Origin: Lactarius indigo
Lineage: Eukaryota > Basidiomycota > Agaricomycetes > Russulales > Russulaceae
DNA length: 64,000 nt
Assembly: GCA_025766275.1 (NCBI GenBank)
Contig: JAFKAC010000005.1
Span: forward strand, 744,001 to 808,000
Reading direction: 5' to 3'
The position numbers and the translations under genes were made by a program. Under the pieces are notes generated by a model, which ran no database searches, had not been told where the DNA came from, and saw only the letters and a list, made by a program, of their open reading frames with translations. The stretch's first letter is position 1; each line of letters starts with the position of its first letter. Positions 32,593 through 44,945 of the stretch are shown here, piece after piece.

Positions 32593-34185
32593 CAGTGGCA
32601 TTCAAAAGTATTGCACAGTCATGTGACTAATTTTGTATTGCTTTGCACTTTTTGGAAATCAACATACTGAAGTAATAAATGGCTGGACATCATGCCCTTG
32701 GATGTAAAAGACCCTAAAACAATGACCAATAGCCAGAAAATGTGCATTCAAAACAGCTGTAGTCAGATTGCTGGAAAGATCATGTGCAGTACTTTTGAAC
32801 ATGAGGCCCCCTTCACATTTCTACATAAATACTGGCCAGAGATACCACAAAAACTTAGTTCCAACTCATTGTCACTCCTTTATACTATGGTCTACACCTC
32901 CCCAAGCAAGGTTGCTTGGATTGTTGAGCTCAAAAACATCGGCCAATCTGATTATGAGATTGCATGTCGGTTCAACCTCCATTGCACCACCATTCCCCAC
33001 CTCATCAAACATTTTGTGGAGTCTGGTGACCCTTGTTTCCAGAAACACAAGCCTGGTCGTCCCCACAAGCTCCAGGAGCGTGATGCTCGCCATGGTGCCA
33101 TTCTGCTTGCTTGTACTGAGGCTGCCAATGTTGCTGAACTCACCAAAATGGCCTTCCTCATGTCTCTCGCCCTACAGTTTCCAGGGCACTACACCAGTAT
33201 GGACTCATCTCATGTGTCTGTAGGTCCAAGCCCTGGATTTCCCCAGCCAATGTGGCCAAGTGCAAGGCATGGGCAGCTGTGCACGCTGACTGGACTGTTG
33301 AAGACTGGAAACAGGTCATTTTCTCAGACGAGTCTAAGTTCATGCTATTCAAGTCAGATGGCCACCAATATTGCTGGATGAAGCCTGGACAGGCACTAGA
33401 CCCTCATTTTACAAAGAAAACAGTCAAGCATGGGGGTGGAAATGTGATGGTGTGGGGCTGCAGCACCAAGGAGGGGATGGGAAGGCTTCATCGCATTGAG
33501 GGGATCATGAATGGTCCTGGGTATGTTGATATCCTCCAACAAAGTCTTCTGGGCACTCTCAAGGATCACAAATTGAAGAAAACGGGCAAGGACAAGGTCA
33601 TCTTCCAGCAAGACAACAATTCAAAACACACTTCGCATGTTGCAAGGGACTGGTTCCAAAATAGGAAGGTCACTGTTCTCCCTTGGCTGCCATCCTCTCC
33701 GGACATGAATATTATCAAGCATGTGTGGGATCAACTGGATCACCTGATCTGTGCCCAGGACCCACTTCCTCGCAACAAGAATGAGATGTGGGAGGCCCTT
33801 CAGGAGGAGTGGAACAACTTTCCGAAGGAGGCCCTTGACAAGCTCTATGAAAGCATGCCCGCCGTATTGCTGCTCTGAAGGAGGCACAAGGTCACCATAC
33901 CAAATACTAATACTCAGTAAGTGTCTCTCTTTTTTGTTCTTTGGTGGTGCTCATGTCTTTCCGAAGTAGGGGCCATGTTCAAAAGAACTGCACACACATT
34001 TTTCCGTAGATTACTTCCCATACATCCCACACTTATTTTAAAGCCTCAAAACACTCATTTTCACATTCTAGACTCAAATAGCTACCAATTGAACCCTAAT
34101 ACATGGAACATTTACTGAGTTTTTGAAAAACGGTGGGCATTGAGATTTGTTTGCACATGTTGTGCAATACTTTTGATCACCACTG
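32593..34185 (+). mobile_element. Tc1/mariner element (Tc1-1), inactive
   Basis: 1593 bp with 25-bp inverted ends (CAGTGGCATTCAAAAGTATT plus five bases; 22 of 25 match at 34161-34185), each flanked by TA (32591-32592 and 34186-34187). It contains one Tc1-type transposase pseudogene on the plus strand. Length, TA target and DD34E-type motifs fit the Tc1 branch. Confidence 0.9.
32887..33910 (+). pseudogene. Tc1 transposase, broken
   Basis: Contains a homeodomain-like HTH region (IGQSDYEIACRFNLHCTTI), KPGRPHKLQERDARH, then VIFSDESKFMLF (first Asp), VMVWGC, FQQDNNSKHTS (second Asp) and WPSSPDMNII-like PSSPDMNIIKHVW, in which the third catalytic residue, normally Glu, is Lys. A frame change lies near 33150. 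A second near 33858 puts the true C-terminus (RIAALKEAQGHHTKY) out of frame. Three independent defects make it inactive. Confidence 0.85.
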
Positions 34186-34187
34186 TA

Positions 34188-34585
34188 CAAGACCGGTATT
34201 CAGCTCCATACAGAGAGAAATTTAAGAGAGGTATCGTGGGCTGGGCCTCATGCAGAATAGGTAATAGCTGAGAAAAATAACTAGGCTAGTGAGTCACCTC
34301 ACCAGAGGAAACCGGGAAAACAGAAGAGTGTAAAGGGCATGAAGAGAACGGCAGAGGAGTTATCATATAGGCGGAGACATACTAAGGTCCTCACAGAGGA
34401 GCTGCCTTGTGGCAGGGTCTTGGGCTTGTGGTCTTGAAGCTGCGCCGGTAGATTGGAGGAAGAGACATAGGGTAGAAGCGAGTTGGAAATGGTAAATGAC
34501 ACCAAAGACGAGGGCGCATTACTGTTTCATCGGATGTCAGACGTTAAGAGTCTGTACACGTGATCAAATGAGACACATTGCTGAA
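34188..34585. other. No gene recognised
   Basis: Short sequence between Tc1-1 and the next minus-strand gene, possibly its 3' untranslated region. Nothing else visible. Confidence 0.4.
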
Positions 34586-36220
34586 CTAAGAGGAAACATA
34601 TGCAATGACCTCAGGAGAATGGTTAAAGCTGTATGGCTCCTCTTTGGGGCACAACTCATGTTTCAATAAAAGGGGTGTCTTACTTTGGAGCCAGCTGGGG
34701 TCATAGGCGTTGACTGGGAGACCTGGAGGGGCATATTGCGCTTGACGAACCTTCTGAGAGCCGGTGCATATGTGCGTGAACATGCCACGTTTGTTGAGAA
34801 TGAAGGCGTTAATGTGATTCCGGTGATGCAAATCATCAAAAACTTTGAGCCAATGGTGGATGTCAGGATGCCACCAGCTTGGTTTGATGACAGTGTATGT
34901 TGTCTGGCCGGTATTAGAATCAAAGGAAGACTCATCTGAGGACATTCTGTCTGCTCCCAATGCATCCATGACCTCAAGGTGCTTCTTCAGTGGGTCATAG
35001 AGCTTAACAATCTCATGGCGATGTTGAAATAACTGTAGCTTAGATGAGTGTATTCCCAGGTAGGGATATACAACAATGTACTTGGTATTTGTGCTGCTTG
35101 CGGTTATGTTTGGACCGCTCTGCAACTTTGGCTGCCTGAGGTAGCATGTCTCGTTTCCAGCGTGATTTCAGACTCTTGATCCTGCTGTTAAAAGCCTTCT
35201 CAATTGCCTTTTGCATCTCTGATGTATCGTCACATCCTGTCTTCTCAATAAGATAAACAGCAAATGCTCGGCTGGCAGAAACATTCCATGGCGATTTCGG
35301 ATCCCCTGCTATGTCAACCATGAAGTCCACAGCTGTCATTTCACATGCGTTCACTCCATGGCCACTGTTCTCCCACTTGGACGCAGATGCAGAAAGCCGA
35401 GAAGGTGATGGTGTGGAGCCATAAGGTGGGCTTGCACCTAGCAGTAAGGCAAGTTCATCTCGAACAAGTTTCTTGTTTCAGCGCAATTGGATCAGTCTAG
35501 GACATGATATCAAGATTGGGACTTAAGGACTGACAGCTAGTGCTTTATCTTTGTCAGCACGGTGCAATGGGCTCCTCCTACGCCTGCTGGACTTCTTTGA
35601 CCACTGCAACACCCAGTTCCATGAGTGGAGCTAGTGTTCTTTACTATCTGTTCAAGCAGATCAACGATGCATGCTTGTTGTTCAAAGCCACTGGAGTTCT
35701 GAGAAGTGAGTCATGAGTCACACAACTCTGGGCCTACCAAGAAGGCAACAGATATCATTCATGTACAGAGCGGCCAACCAATGATGCACCCTGACGCTGG
35801 TCTGCTCTGCGCAGATATGGAGAAGTTGTAGGCGAATCCTGCAGCTGCGAGTGCGACTCCCCTTGAGACAAAAGCCGTGAAGTGTGGGAACAGGGAGCAT
35901 TGGACTGTGCGAATAGTTGAGACAGTGGCTGAGACATTTGACGCCCATTAGCAATGGCAAGCGTGAGTCAAATATATGAAGCGTACACTCAGTCCTCCAT
36001 TACTTTCACTGTCTACCCTGTTGCCCTGACCATCTTGGTCAATGTTTTCTACGACTTCTGACTTGTCTGGTTCCTTATCCAAGTCAGGATCTTCAATTAC
36101 CGGTGAGTCAGACGCATAAAAATTCTGAGGGTCATGACTGGGCTTGATTGGTGGCAAGAGTTGCTCTACTTCGGATGGGCTTCGGTCGTAAGTTTCCTTT
36201 TGCTTTCCTTTGGATGCCAT
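34586..36220 (-). CDS. Spliced gene of an expanded agaricomycete family, function unknown
   Basis: Begins MASKGKQKETYDRSPSE at the ATG at 36220. Exon 1 runs 36220-35987 (acidic, PDLDKEPDKSEVVENIDQD), intron 35986-35929, exon 2 35928-35767 (Ser/Gln-rich), intron 35766-35699, then a poorly defined stretch to about 35400. A well-conserved part follows: AVDFMVDIAGDPKSPWN, KAFNSRIKSLKSRWKRD, a 43-nt intron 35081-35039, then LFQHRHEIVKLYDPLKKHL, ALGADRMSSDESSFDS, HHWLKVFDDLHHR, GLPVNAYDPSWL and the end PYSFNHSPEVIAYVSS. I recall the MSSDES...W-(L/F)-x-V-F-D...GLPxNAYDxxWL pattern from many hypothetical proteins of mushroom-forming fungi; no function is known to me. The middle exon frame is uncertain, so the copy may be damaged. 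Confidence 0.55.
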
Positions 36221-36926
36221 TTGAATGGTAACCTATTTGAAAGGAAGGATAAGATGAATGATGATACTCAAGTAGGGTATTTCTTACGCTTTCATCTTCG
36301 GAATATGCTTCATCTTCACTGCTTGAACCCGCAGGATAACTACAAGGTACCCATCTGAGTCATCTGTGTGCAGGCCTGGTTTTTATTGCCACTCTTGGGG
36401 TCGCTAAAGTTTCTTCAAACAGCTAGTTAAATAGCAGTACCTTCAGAGAGGCTGTCGCACAAGGTTAAAAATCAACACGGCGCACTCCTATCTGCTCGTG
36501 ACCAAGACTGGTACTGCCCGGGGTATTGACATACAGGCACTTCTTGGTCCAAGCTTGGAACATGTGAAGATCTTACCCCATGGCACAATGGCAAAAGCAC
36601 ACTTACGTGTTCTGTCGCACTCTAGGATTGACTCTGAGTCTGCTAAGAAGGCGTGGGTACATCAACGAACAAACTTGATGTGGCAGTGAACGTGGGGTTT
36701 TACCATCACCAGACCAGGAACCACCTTGATTTGCACCCCCCGGAGATGCTGTGGCGTTGGAAACTTCTACATACCCAACATGGGAACTTCACAACAGTCA
36801 ATAGCATCTGCACTCACCATCAGGAGTGGCGTTTTCTTCTTCGTCATCAGCAAGTAGATCTTCCTCTAACACAGTTAGATCGCATGCACTTGCACCGTGA
36901 GTGGGGCAACCCCTGAACATGAGATG
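36221..36926. other. No gene recognised
   Basis: Upstream flank of the minus-strand gene, up to the G3 3' LTR. It would contain that gene's promoter; no TATA or other element is convincing. It is not related to G4, the sequence on the other side of G3. Confidence 0.4.
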
Positions 36927-37622
36927 TGTGGTGAACTCACTGTCACTTGACAGCAAGGGATATGGTTGAAGACGACGGCAGGCAAGATAGAGGCGGAGAG
37001 AACGACGGAGGGGGCGAAGAGGAGGCGTCTTGGCTCAAAGAATATAGTGGCGCACACAGGGTGGGGCACTCGGAGGAGCTGAGAGGCAAGAGAGGGAAGA
37101 TGTCACAAGTGGACAGTCTGAGGGACTGTCCAATAGATTGCGCTAGCTTATATACTACAGGGGGTGGTCTGTGCATAGATTTAGGGCAGGCATAGGGCCT
37201 GTCCATGAGTGCTGCACAATACTGTGGATTGGAACATTCCAGAGATTAGTTATTAATACTGTCCAATCAGAATAAAGGATAAGCATGGTACAACTGCGCC
37301 GCAGTCGATGACGCCATATTGCACCATAGTGGCATGATTCCGCAGCAGCTGCAGAACCCGTGATCAAGATACATGTTTCTTGTGACTTGGTTGATTATCT
37401 TCGTTGATCGATAAACAATCAATCATTGATTGATACATGTGCACATGTACAGGTGACTTGGAGAGACAGAGTAATCACATGACACATCATGTGACCGTCG
37501 GAGAGCGAAATTCAAACTCCGATTTCGGATCTCCCCTTTAGGAAGCTGATGACATAAGCCTGGTCCGGTCCGGATCGGTCCTAAGCGTCTTGAGTCACAA
37601 CCAGGTTTATAGGTTCATGACA
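36927..37622 (-). repeat. G3 3' LTR
   Basis: 696 bp, TGTCATGAAC...TTCACCACA on the element strand. The polypurine tract AAAAAGGGGATAC (plus 37623-37635) abuts it. It holds TATATAAG and the inverted repeat GGACAGTC...GACTGTCC, as in the 5' copy. Confidence 0.9.
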
Positions 37623-37633
37623 GTATCCCCTTT

Positions 37634-40600
37634 TTAACATTGTGCTATTCCACTAGCACTAGTTGACTTTGGTTTAGGGGCACTGGGGTTGGCCTTGTGA
37701 AATTGACTGACAAGGTCTTGCACATGGGTCATTTGGGAGGAGGGGAGCCAGGAGTTTTCAGAGTCAGGGTACCCCTTCCACTTGATCAAGTAGAGTATCC
37801 CCTTTTTGTTAGGCGATACTTTGGATTGCAGGACCCTTTCAACTTCGTAGTGTTTGTCTTCCCCTTGGATGATTTCAGGGGGTGGCCTGGTGAAGTTGGG
37901 GCCATGCGTAGTGTTTTCTTTGTATGGAGAGATCAAGGAGTTGTGGAAGACTGGGTGGATGCGCCATGTCTTTGGGAGTTGGAGTCTGCAATTGACTCCC
38001 CAGGTGGAAAGGATTTTAAAGGGGCCATGGCGTCGTGGGGCAAGTTTAGCTTTGGGGTGGGTAGTATGGATGTTGGTCCCTTCCAGCCAGACTAGATCAC
38101 CTGTCTTGAATTTGTGAGAGGGGGTGGATGTTTTTGTTCCTCTCATTACTTCCGCTGCTACCTTGAGGGCTGCAGTTACTTCAGAGTGGATTTGGTTTAG
38201 CGTGTTTAGTCTTTCTTCAGCTGTGGGTATCTTGGTGGTGAAGTGGGTGGGGGGAATGAACTCTGGCTTGTACCCATACCAAACCTCGAAGGGTGATTTG
38301 TGGGTTGCGCTATGTTGTCAGGCATTGTGCGCAAATTCCATGAATGGAATTAGGTCCACCCAGTTATCTTGTTGGAAGTTGCAGAAGACACGAAGATATT
38401 GTTCAAGTTCTTGATTAACTCATTCAGTTTCTCCATCAGTTTGTGGGTGGAAAGTTGTGGATAGTGTGGATTTGACTCCGAGTTTGTTCCAGATTTCTTG
38501 CATGACCTTTGATGCAAATTGGGGGCCTCTGTCAGATATGACTTGTCGAGGAAGGCCGGTACGTCTCCAGACATTCTCTAAGTAGAGTTGGGCTGTTTCG
38601 TCTGCAGTGATGGTTTTGTTGCAAGGGGAAATGACTATAGCTTTGCTGAGTCGATCAACCACTACAAATAGTGAATCATAGTTGTGGGATAGGGGAAGGT
38701 CAGTGATGAAGTCCATTGTGATGGTTCCCCATATTTCTTCAGGTATTGCATTTGGTTGTAGGGGTACTTGTGTACGTGGTTTGATTTTAGTGGCTTGGCA
38801 TGTGGCGCAACCATCAACGTAGGTTTTAACGAAGGTTGATATGCCTGGCCACCAGAAGTCTCGGGATATTAACTCATAGGTCTTCCATTGTCCTGGGTGT
38901 CCTGTGGCGATGTGGTCATGGTATGTTTTAACAATGTCTCTTTGTAGGTTGTCGTCTTTTGGAACATAGACTTGTCCTTTGAACAAGATAATGCCGTCCT
39001 CTAAGTTCCACTCTTCTAGGCCTTTAGCTAGGGATTGAGGGCCATTTTTTAAAAGGGACTCTAGGGCCATGCTGACTTCCTTGTCATAAGTCTGGGTGTT
39101 TTTGATACGCTGTCAGAGGTTGGTATCTCCTTGAATGGTTACTGTAGTTCTTTGTACTGCATTGATGGAAAAATATTTGGTATCCAGGAGTACTTGCTTT
39201 TCATCTTCATCCACTATCCCCTTTTTATAATCTGGACGCCAAGATAGGGCATCAGACTTATTTTGTGTGCCAGGTTTGTGGATGATGATGAACTGGAAGT
39301 GAGAGAGGAACAAGGCCCATCGGGCCTGATGGCGGGAAAGCTTCTGCTTAGTGGTAAAATAGACAAGGTTGCCATGGTCAGACCAGATTTCAGTAATGTC
39401 ATCCCGCCCTTCCAGGTAGTGGCGGAAAGCATGCAAGGCATGGATGATGGCGAGGAGTTCCTTGTCACAAATCTTGTAGTGATGTTCAGCAGGAAGGAGG
39501 GATTCGGAAAGGAAGGCGATGGGGTGCCAATGTTGCAAGGCATCAGGTTGTTCAAGAATGGCACCGGTAGCAAAATCGCTTGTGTCGGTGATGAGGCGGA
39601 AAGGTTTGGAATGGTCAGGCAGGGCAAGGACAGGAGCCTTGGTGAAGCATTTAATCAGGGTGCAGAAAGTGCTTTCTGCCGCGGTATCCCAAGAAAAGGG
39701 GACATCTTTTTTTGGTTAGGTCAAACAAGGGGTGGGCAATAGTGGAGTAGTCTTTAATGAAGCGTCAATAGAAATTGCAAAAGCCTAGGAAGGCTTGTAC
39801 TTGTTTGACAGTGCGTGGGGTGGGCCATTGAGTGATGCCCGCAACTTTTGCAGGGTTCATAGAAACTTGGCCATCAGAAATGACAATTCCGAGGTATTCT
39901 ACAGAAGTTTGTGCAAAGGTACATTTATCAGGTTTCAGATAGAGGTCGTGGCGTTCCAGCCGTTGAAGTACTTCATGCGTCAACGCTGTAAGGGAGGAGA
40001 TATGTTCCGTGAAGATTAAGATGTCATCAAGGTAGACTATGACATGTCCATCGTCGATCAAGGATTCGAAGATTTGGTTCATGAATGTCTGGAAGGTGGC
40101 AGGGGCATTGCAGAGGCCGAAGGTCATTACTGTGGGTTCAAAGAGTCCTAAGGATGTTTTGAAAGCTGCCTTGTATTCATCACCTTCACGGATGCGGATA
40201 TTGTTGTAACCCCAACAAATATCCAGCTTGGTGAAGTAATGAGCACCATGAAGTTTGTCAATAAGTTCAGGAATAAGGGGGAGTGGTGCTGCATTTTTGA
40301 TGGTTATATCATTGAGGGCACAGTAGTCTTGCACAGGTCGGAGTTTGCCATCCTTCTTGTTGACAAAGAAGAAAGGGGAGGCCATGGGTGACTTAGATGG
40401 TTGAATGTAACCTTTCTTTAGGTGTTCGGAAATATATTCTTTGAGGGCATCAGATTCTTTTGGTGTAAGTCGATAAATGCCACAATTCTTTATAGTGGCA
40501 CCTGGTTTGAGATCAATTGCGTGATCCCAAGGTTGGTGTTGGGGTAGCCGGTGGGATGCAGTTTCACTAAATACTTTAGTGTATCATTGGAAATGACTGG

Positions 40601-41375
40601 GGATGTGGTCAGTGGAAGGCTTGGGTGCAGTACGTGCCGCTATCTTGGTGCTTGTAGTTATTTTTGCTCGAATTGCCAGGTGATCATACTTGGCAAAGCT
40701 GTGGATCCACAGCCAGGGTTCACAGGCATCTTGGAGGAAGGCAGGTTCTAGAGGTTCGGTTTCCTCATTTGTGGGGAGACAGGTTTCTTGGTTAAGGTCA
40801 AGTTCCAGGATGTTAATAGTCATGTGTCGTGTTTGTGGCGTCCTTGAAGAGATGATGACTGCAAAAGAGGATAAGGTGCAGGTTTTCGGGCATCTGGTGA
40901 AGGCTACTCTTGGTTGAAGCCAATCAATTTCTGGGTTATGTGCTTGGAGCCAATCTGTTCCTAAGATTATATCATGCTCTCCTAGAGTAGTTGCGTAAAG
41001 TTCCACAGTTTCATCATGATAGTTATTGTCAGAAGTTCTGATCTGTAGCCTTTGGATCATTGTATACCTACCAGATCCTGTCTTGTTGGGAGACCCATCC
41101 ACGTTTCTAACTGGTAAGGGTTTAATTAGTGTCCTCAATGTTAGGTTGTTTGCTTGTGCAAACCCATCATCCATGATGATGCCCTCTGCACCACTGTCCA
41201 ACAGGGCACGGGCACTGATTTCCTTGCCAGACTTCTTTCCTACTAGTGTAACTCTGAGAACAATTGAAGGAGCTCTCCTATTCCAAATTGTTTCTACAGG
41301 TACATGCTCGGCTCCGAGCGTCTCTAGTAAGGAAAGGCCGTGTACAACGCTACTGGCACGAATACTTCCAATCAA
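37634..41375 (-). pseudogene. G3 Pol: protease, RT, RNase H, integrase, chromodomain
   Basis: Read from 41375: protease ALLDSGAEGIIMDDG and GEHDIILGTDWL; RT with KKDGKLRPVQDY, LDICWGYNNIRI, APATFQTFMNQIF and catalytic YLDD (about 40030); FLGFCNFY followed by TGA; RNase H with AEHHYKICDKELLAI and WSDHGNLVYF; integrase HHCC (GHPGQWKTYELISRDFWWP, CATCQ), ITMDFITDLP, SDRGPQF and HPQTDGETE, an intact D-D-E; chromodomain LYLIKWKGYPDSENSW near the end; stop after SGIAQC at 37634. At least four in-frame TGA codons sit at positions where Arg is usual, plus short gaps between frames. Otherwise the coding is well preserved. Confidence 0.85.
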
Positions 41376-41395
41376 CAGTGCTACGATGGAAGAGC

Positions 41396-43640
41396 CTAAA
41401 AATTCTCATTTATAGGCACTGAACACGGACGTGCGTCCGGGTCAAAAGGGAGTATCTCTCGATATACCGCTCCAATGTTTGCCGGGTGGTCAGTAGGTGC
41501 TTCCTCCTGACTTGCTTCGTCAACAAAGGCGCCGCGTGCTCTCACGTTGTTGTTGGATTGGCCTCCTTTGGCCTTCATGGCTGCCATCTTGGCATGACAT
41601 TCTTTAAGTACGTGGCCTGGTTTGCCACAGTACAGACAGAGTTTATTCTTGAAGCAGTACTCCCGCTCTTCTTTGGTAAGCTTGGCTCTTGGTTTGGTGG
41701 TGCGTGATGAGGAGGCGTTGACGTTTATGCCATCGTCTTCTGCTAGGACTGCACGTCCTGAGGTGGGCTTATGGGTTTTGTTAAACTGGTTAATGGCATG
41801 ACCAGCGTAAATTCGATATGTGCAGTCGAATTCTCTTGCTTTCTCAACAAGGGTGTCAAAAGTGGTAGGGATGGGGGATATACCAAGCAGTTTCATGTTT
41901 AGGGCTGGTGGAATGGCTTGGCGGAAGGCATACATCTGGGTTTGTTCGTTTGCACCACTTCATGTAGCATGGGTTGACCATTCTTGGAACCATTCATTGA
42001 AAGGTTGGGTGCCCATTTTTAGGGAATACATTTTGTTGGTGGACTCCATGGCAGTGTGACCAGGGACGAAGTGTGCATCAAAGTCAGTTTTGAACTGTGC
42101 CCAGGTGCCAAAGGTGATTGCTGCTCCACATCAGGTTTAAGGCTTTCTTTTGCCTGTCCTGAGCCCATTCTCCAGCCGAGCTTCCAACCTTGAAGTAGGT
42201 GAGGGCAGTAGATATCTTTTTATCGTTAGTGTTAAAGATATCTTGGTTTAGGTGGAAGTAGTTGGCAAGGTTGTTCCAAAAGGCCTCCGCATTGTTGGGT
42301 TTCCCATCAAAGGGCTCAGGCACTGCTCCCAGGATTTTTGCAGGTGCAGGTGCTGCCATTGCAGTGCTTACAGGGGGCGCCAATAAGGGGGGTGCTGAGG
42401 AAGAGGCTTGAACAGTTAGGGGTGGGGATGGGAGTCGGTGTGGGGGAACTACTGCAGGAAAATGGCTTGGGCCAGAGGTACTGGGGGAAATCTGAGATGT
42501 TGAGGGTCGGGATGTTACTTGGGAGAGTAGACCAGAGAGTTTTTTGGTAGTAGTTTCTAGGATTTGTGATACTTCTTCTGTGTCGCTTTCTGAATCTCTG
42601 GAGTCGTTAGGTGAGTTGAAATGGACTGGCTTGTTGTTTAGGTAAATCCACTGTTTGTTTACAAAGTTCCAACGAACATTCTTTCCTTTGAAAGTGGCAT
42701 GTAGGGAGTTGTAACTTAGGTTCTCAACTTTTTCGATACCAGGAAAGGCTTCTTTTAGGTCTTGAAAAACGATTTGGTGCTGGGTGGCAACTATTGTCCA
42801 CGGGTGTTTCCCTGTAGGGCTGGATATATCCTCTTCCTTCCACTTGGCATAGTAGAGGTTGTCGGTGAGAGAAAAATAGGGGTTGAAGAAGTATACAGGA
42901 ACGTGGGCTTTTTCTTCTGGTGTGAGAGGTCACTGTGTATTCATACACTAGTTCTGTAGACGGGTGACAGTCCAACTGTCTATGTTCCAGGGGTAATAAA
43001 CCTTATAGGTGGGGAGTAAGATGGCACGGTCTGGGTGGTTGGTCCTTTGTTGTCGACGGATCCAATGGTATTCTTCCCAAATACCAAAGTGGGTTAGGAT
43101 GGTTTTACTTCTCCACAAGAAGTCTTGGAAATATAAGGGGCTGGTGGTGATTTCAGTTGCCCTAGTGAGTGGTTGGGCAAAGAACAGTGTTTCATTGGTG
43201 TGTTGGTTTTGATAGAGGAGGGTGCAGTGACGCTTGAAGACGTCGAGTTCTCTGGGGGTTCATGTGGGTAAACTTTTGGTTACTAGGATTGCCTCGGGGA
43301 GGTGACAGTAAATTTCTCTGGGTTGGGTTTCTAGGTATTGCGCTTCGTCACTACTGGTGGTGTGTTGCCTAGGGATGTCTTGGATGCTAGGGAAAACTGG
43401 TTTGTTTGGACTGGATTGGTTAATGCTAGGGATTTGACTAGGGGTTCATTGATGGACGCGTGCTGCTTGTCTTGGGATTACTGGGGTGGTATTTGTGGAG
43501 GTAAGGGGATGGGTGTCTACTTGGGGACGGTGATGTCATCTTCTTGTAGTGCGTTGAGTGGAAGCCAGGGTGATTGCCCAGTTTGTGATGGGTTCCAGGT
43601 TGATGTTTGACAGGTATAATTTTCCCAGGTTTTTGCTTAA
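41396..43640 (-). pseudogene. G3 Gag
   Basis: The N-terminal part reads DVFKRHCTLLYQNQHTNE, then ILLPTYKVYYPWNIDSW and HVPVYFFNPYFSLTDN, NSLHATFKGKNVRWNF and YLNNKPVHFNSP. A Pro/Ser linker leads to the capsid-like region (ILGAVPEPFDGKPNNAEA, FWNNLANYFHLN, YAFRQAIPPALNMKL) and one CCHC knuckle, CLYCGKPGHVLKEC, at about 41645-41600. Stops TGA and TAG and frame changes occur near 43410, 43260, 42960 and 42090. The long W-rich region ahead of the capsid is unusual for gypsy Gag. Confidence 0.7.
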
Positions 43641-43687
43641 AGTTGTGACTTAACACTTTTCAGCAAAAGTAGGTCCCAACAAAATTT

Positions 43688-44482
43688 CTAAAAATCGTCT
43701 ACGCTTCCTTGGTACAGTAAGTAATTAAGTCCGGGAGCCCACAATACGACGTTAGGAGGGGTAGGGGGAGTAGCTGGTCTAAATCCACAAGTGCAGACTT
43801 CGTTTGAACACCAACAAGGGCTGGTGTTGACTGGGTTATTCCAAGTGTCCACTACTGTTGCACCTTCTTCGTCAGTGTCTCCGTTATGGAGAGAGATGTC
43901 GCTGTTTTGTGGAGAGGGTACTTTGTCCAGAGGTGGGGGGGAATATTCAGGGCTGGGGGTTGAAGGAACTAGGGGTTCAAAGCCTGGTCCTGCTTCTGCG
44001 ATTCGAGTGAGTAGAGCGATCGACCGTGGTCGTTCAGAAGCTCTTCCTCCTCTGGCCTGTATGAGTTCTACTAGTTCTGGGTCGTCAGGTTCTCTGGGGG
44101 GTTCGAGGAAGGTTCGTGGGTTTACTGGTGGTTGGTCTGGGTTGGGGAGTGTTGTTTCCCAAACTTGGGTGCTGAAGATGTAGGAAAATTCTTTTCCTTC
44201 AACAATAACGAGTCGAGGTGGGGAGTCGCCGACTCTAACCACCCGGAGTTCTTGAAAGTTGATTTGTAGTTCTCTGTAATTGAGGAGAACCCAGTTGATG
44301 TACTGTTTGGTACGCCCTGCTTCTATGCTTCTAATAAGTTGTTCTCTTCAGGGGGGAATGTGAATGAACCAGAGGAAGTTGCTCTTGGTCCAGGTTAGGT
44401 ATTGATCTGCTGGTCTGTTGTTGGTGGTAACGGCGCCTGAAAGGTGCCAGTAGAGAAGTTGCTCGTGGGCGTCGTCTACTAG
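43688..44482 (-). pseudogene. G3 ORF B, 3' part
   Basis: Same frame as 52417-52169 once G2 is removed: PILVDDAHEQLLYWHLSG, WTKSNFLWFIHIPP, an in-frame TGA at 44350-44348, then REQLIRSIEAGRTKQY, LNYRELQINFQELRVV, VIVEGKEFSYIFSTQVW, a Pro/Glu-rich part and the Cys cluster CWCSNEVCTC before a stop after YQGSVDDF. Total ORF B is about 340 codons. No family recognised; the short Cys cluster might bind metal. Confidence 0.55.
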
Positions 44483-44943
44483 TGTTACGGTTGCACGCAT
44501 CGGACCCTTACTATACCGGTTGTGACTACGGTGGTAAGGTAGATTAGTCACGGACTCGGGGTTTACGATAGGAGTTAGGCGTTGAAGGATGACTCAACCC
44601 TAGTACAGGTAGTAGTAGTATTAGGATTGAGTTACTTACGCGATACGTTGGACGCTACATTACGGTGACTCATAGCAGCGCTTGAAAGCCTGCTCTTCTT
44701 GTATTTAAGGTAGCTGCGGAAGACCAAGATACGCCATCTTGGTCTTCTTCAATCGTCACTTTCCAAGTCTCATTCTCTCACATCTGAACCTTCGCCTCTA
44801 TTTCGGATAGAGTGCCGCAGTTATACTAGTGTCTTCGAACATCTAGGAGTTGCCTTCGTGCCATACGCCTTAGAGTGTGATTAGCTAAGTCCCAGGTCGC
44901 CTTACCAGAGCTCAAGTTGAGCTAACGTCGTGACAGCGTTACA
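44483..44943 (+). repeat. G2 5' LTR
   Basis: 461 bp, TGTTACGG...GCGTTACA. TATTTAAG at 44702-44709 is the probable TATA box. An inverted repeat, GAAGACCAAGAT (44719-44730) and ATCTTGGTCTTC (44736-44747), follows it. Confidence 0.95.
44702..44747 (+). promoter_or_regulatory. G2 promoter: TATA box and self-primer inverted repeat
   Basis: TATTTAAG at 44702-44709. The right arm of the hairpin starts at 44736, 34 nt downstream, a usual TATA-to-start distance. If transcription starts there, the RNA begins AUCUUGGUCUU, the complement of the primer site at 44946-44956. Both arms are kept in the 3' LTR; only the loop differs. Confidence 0.65.
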
Positions 44944-44945
44944 TT

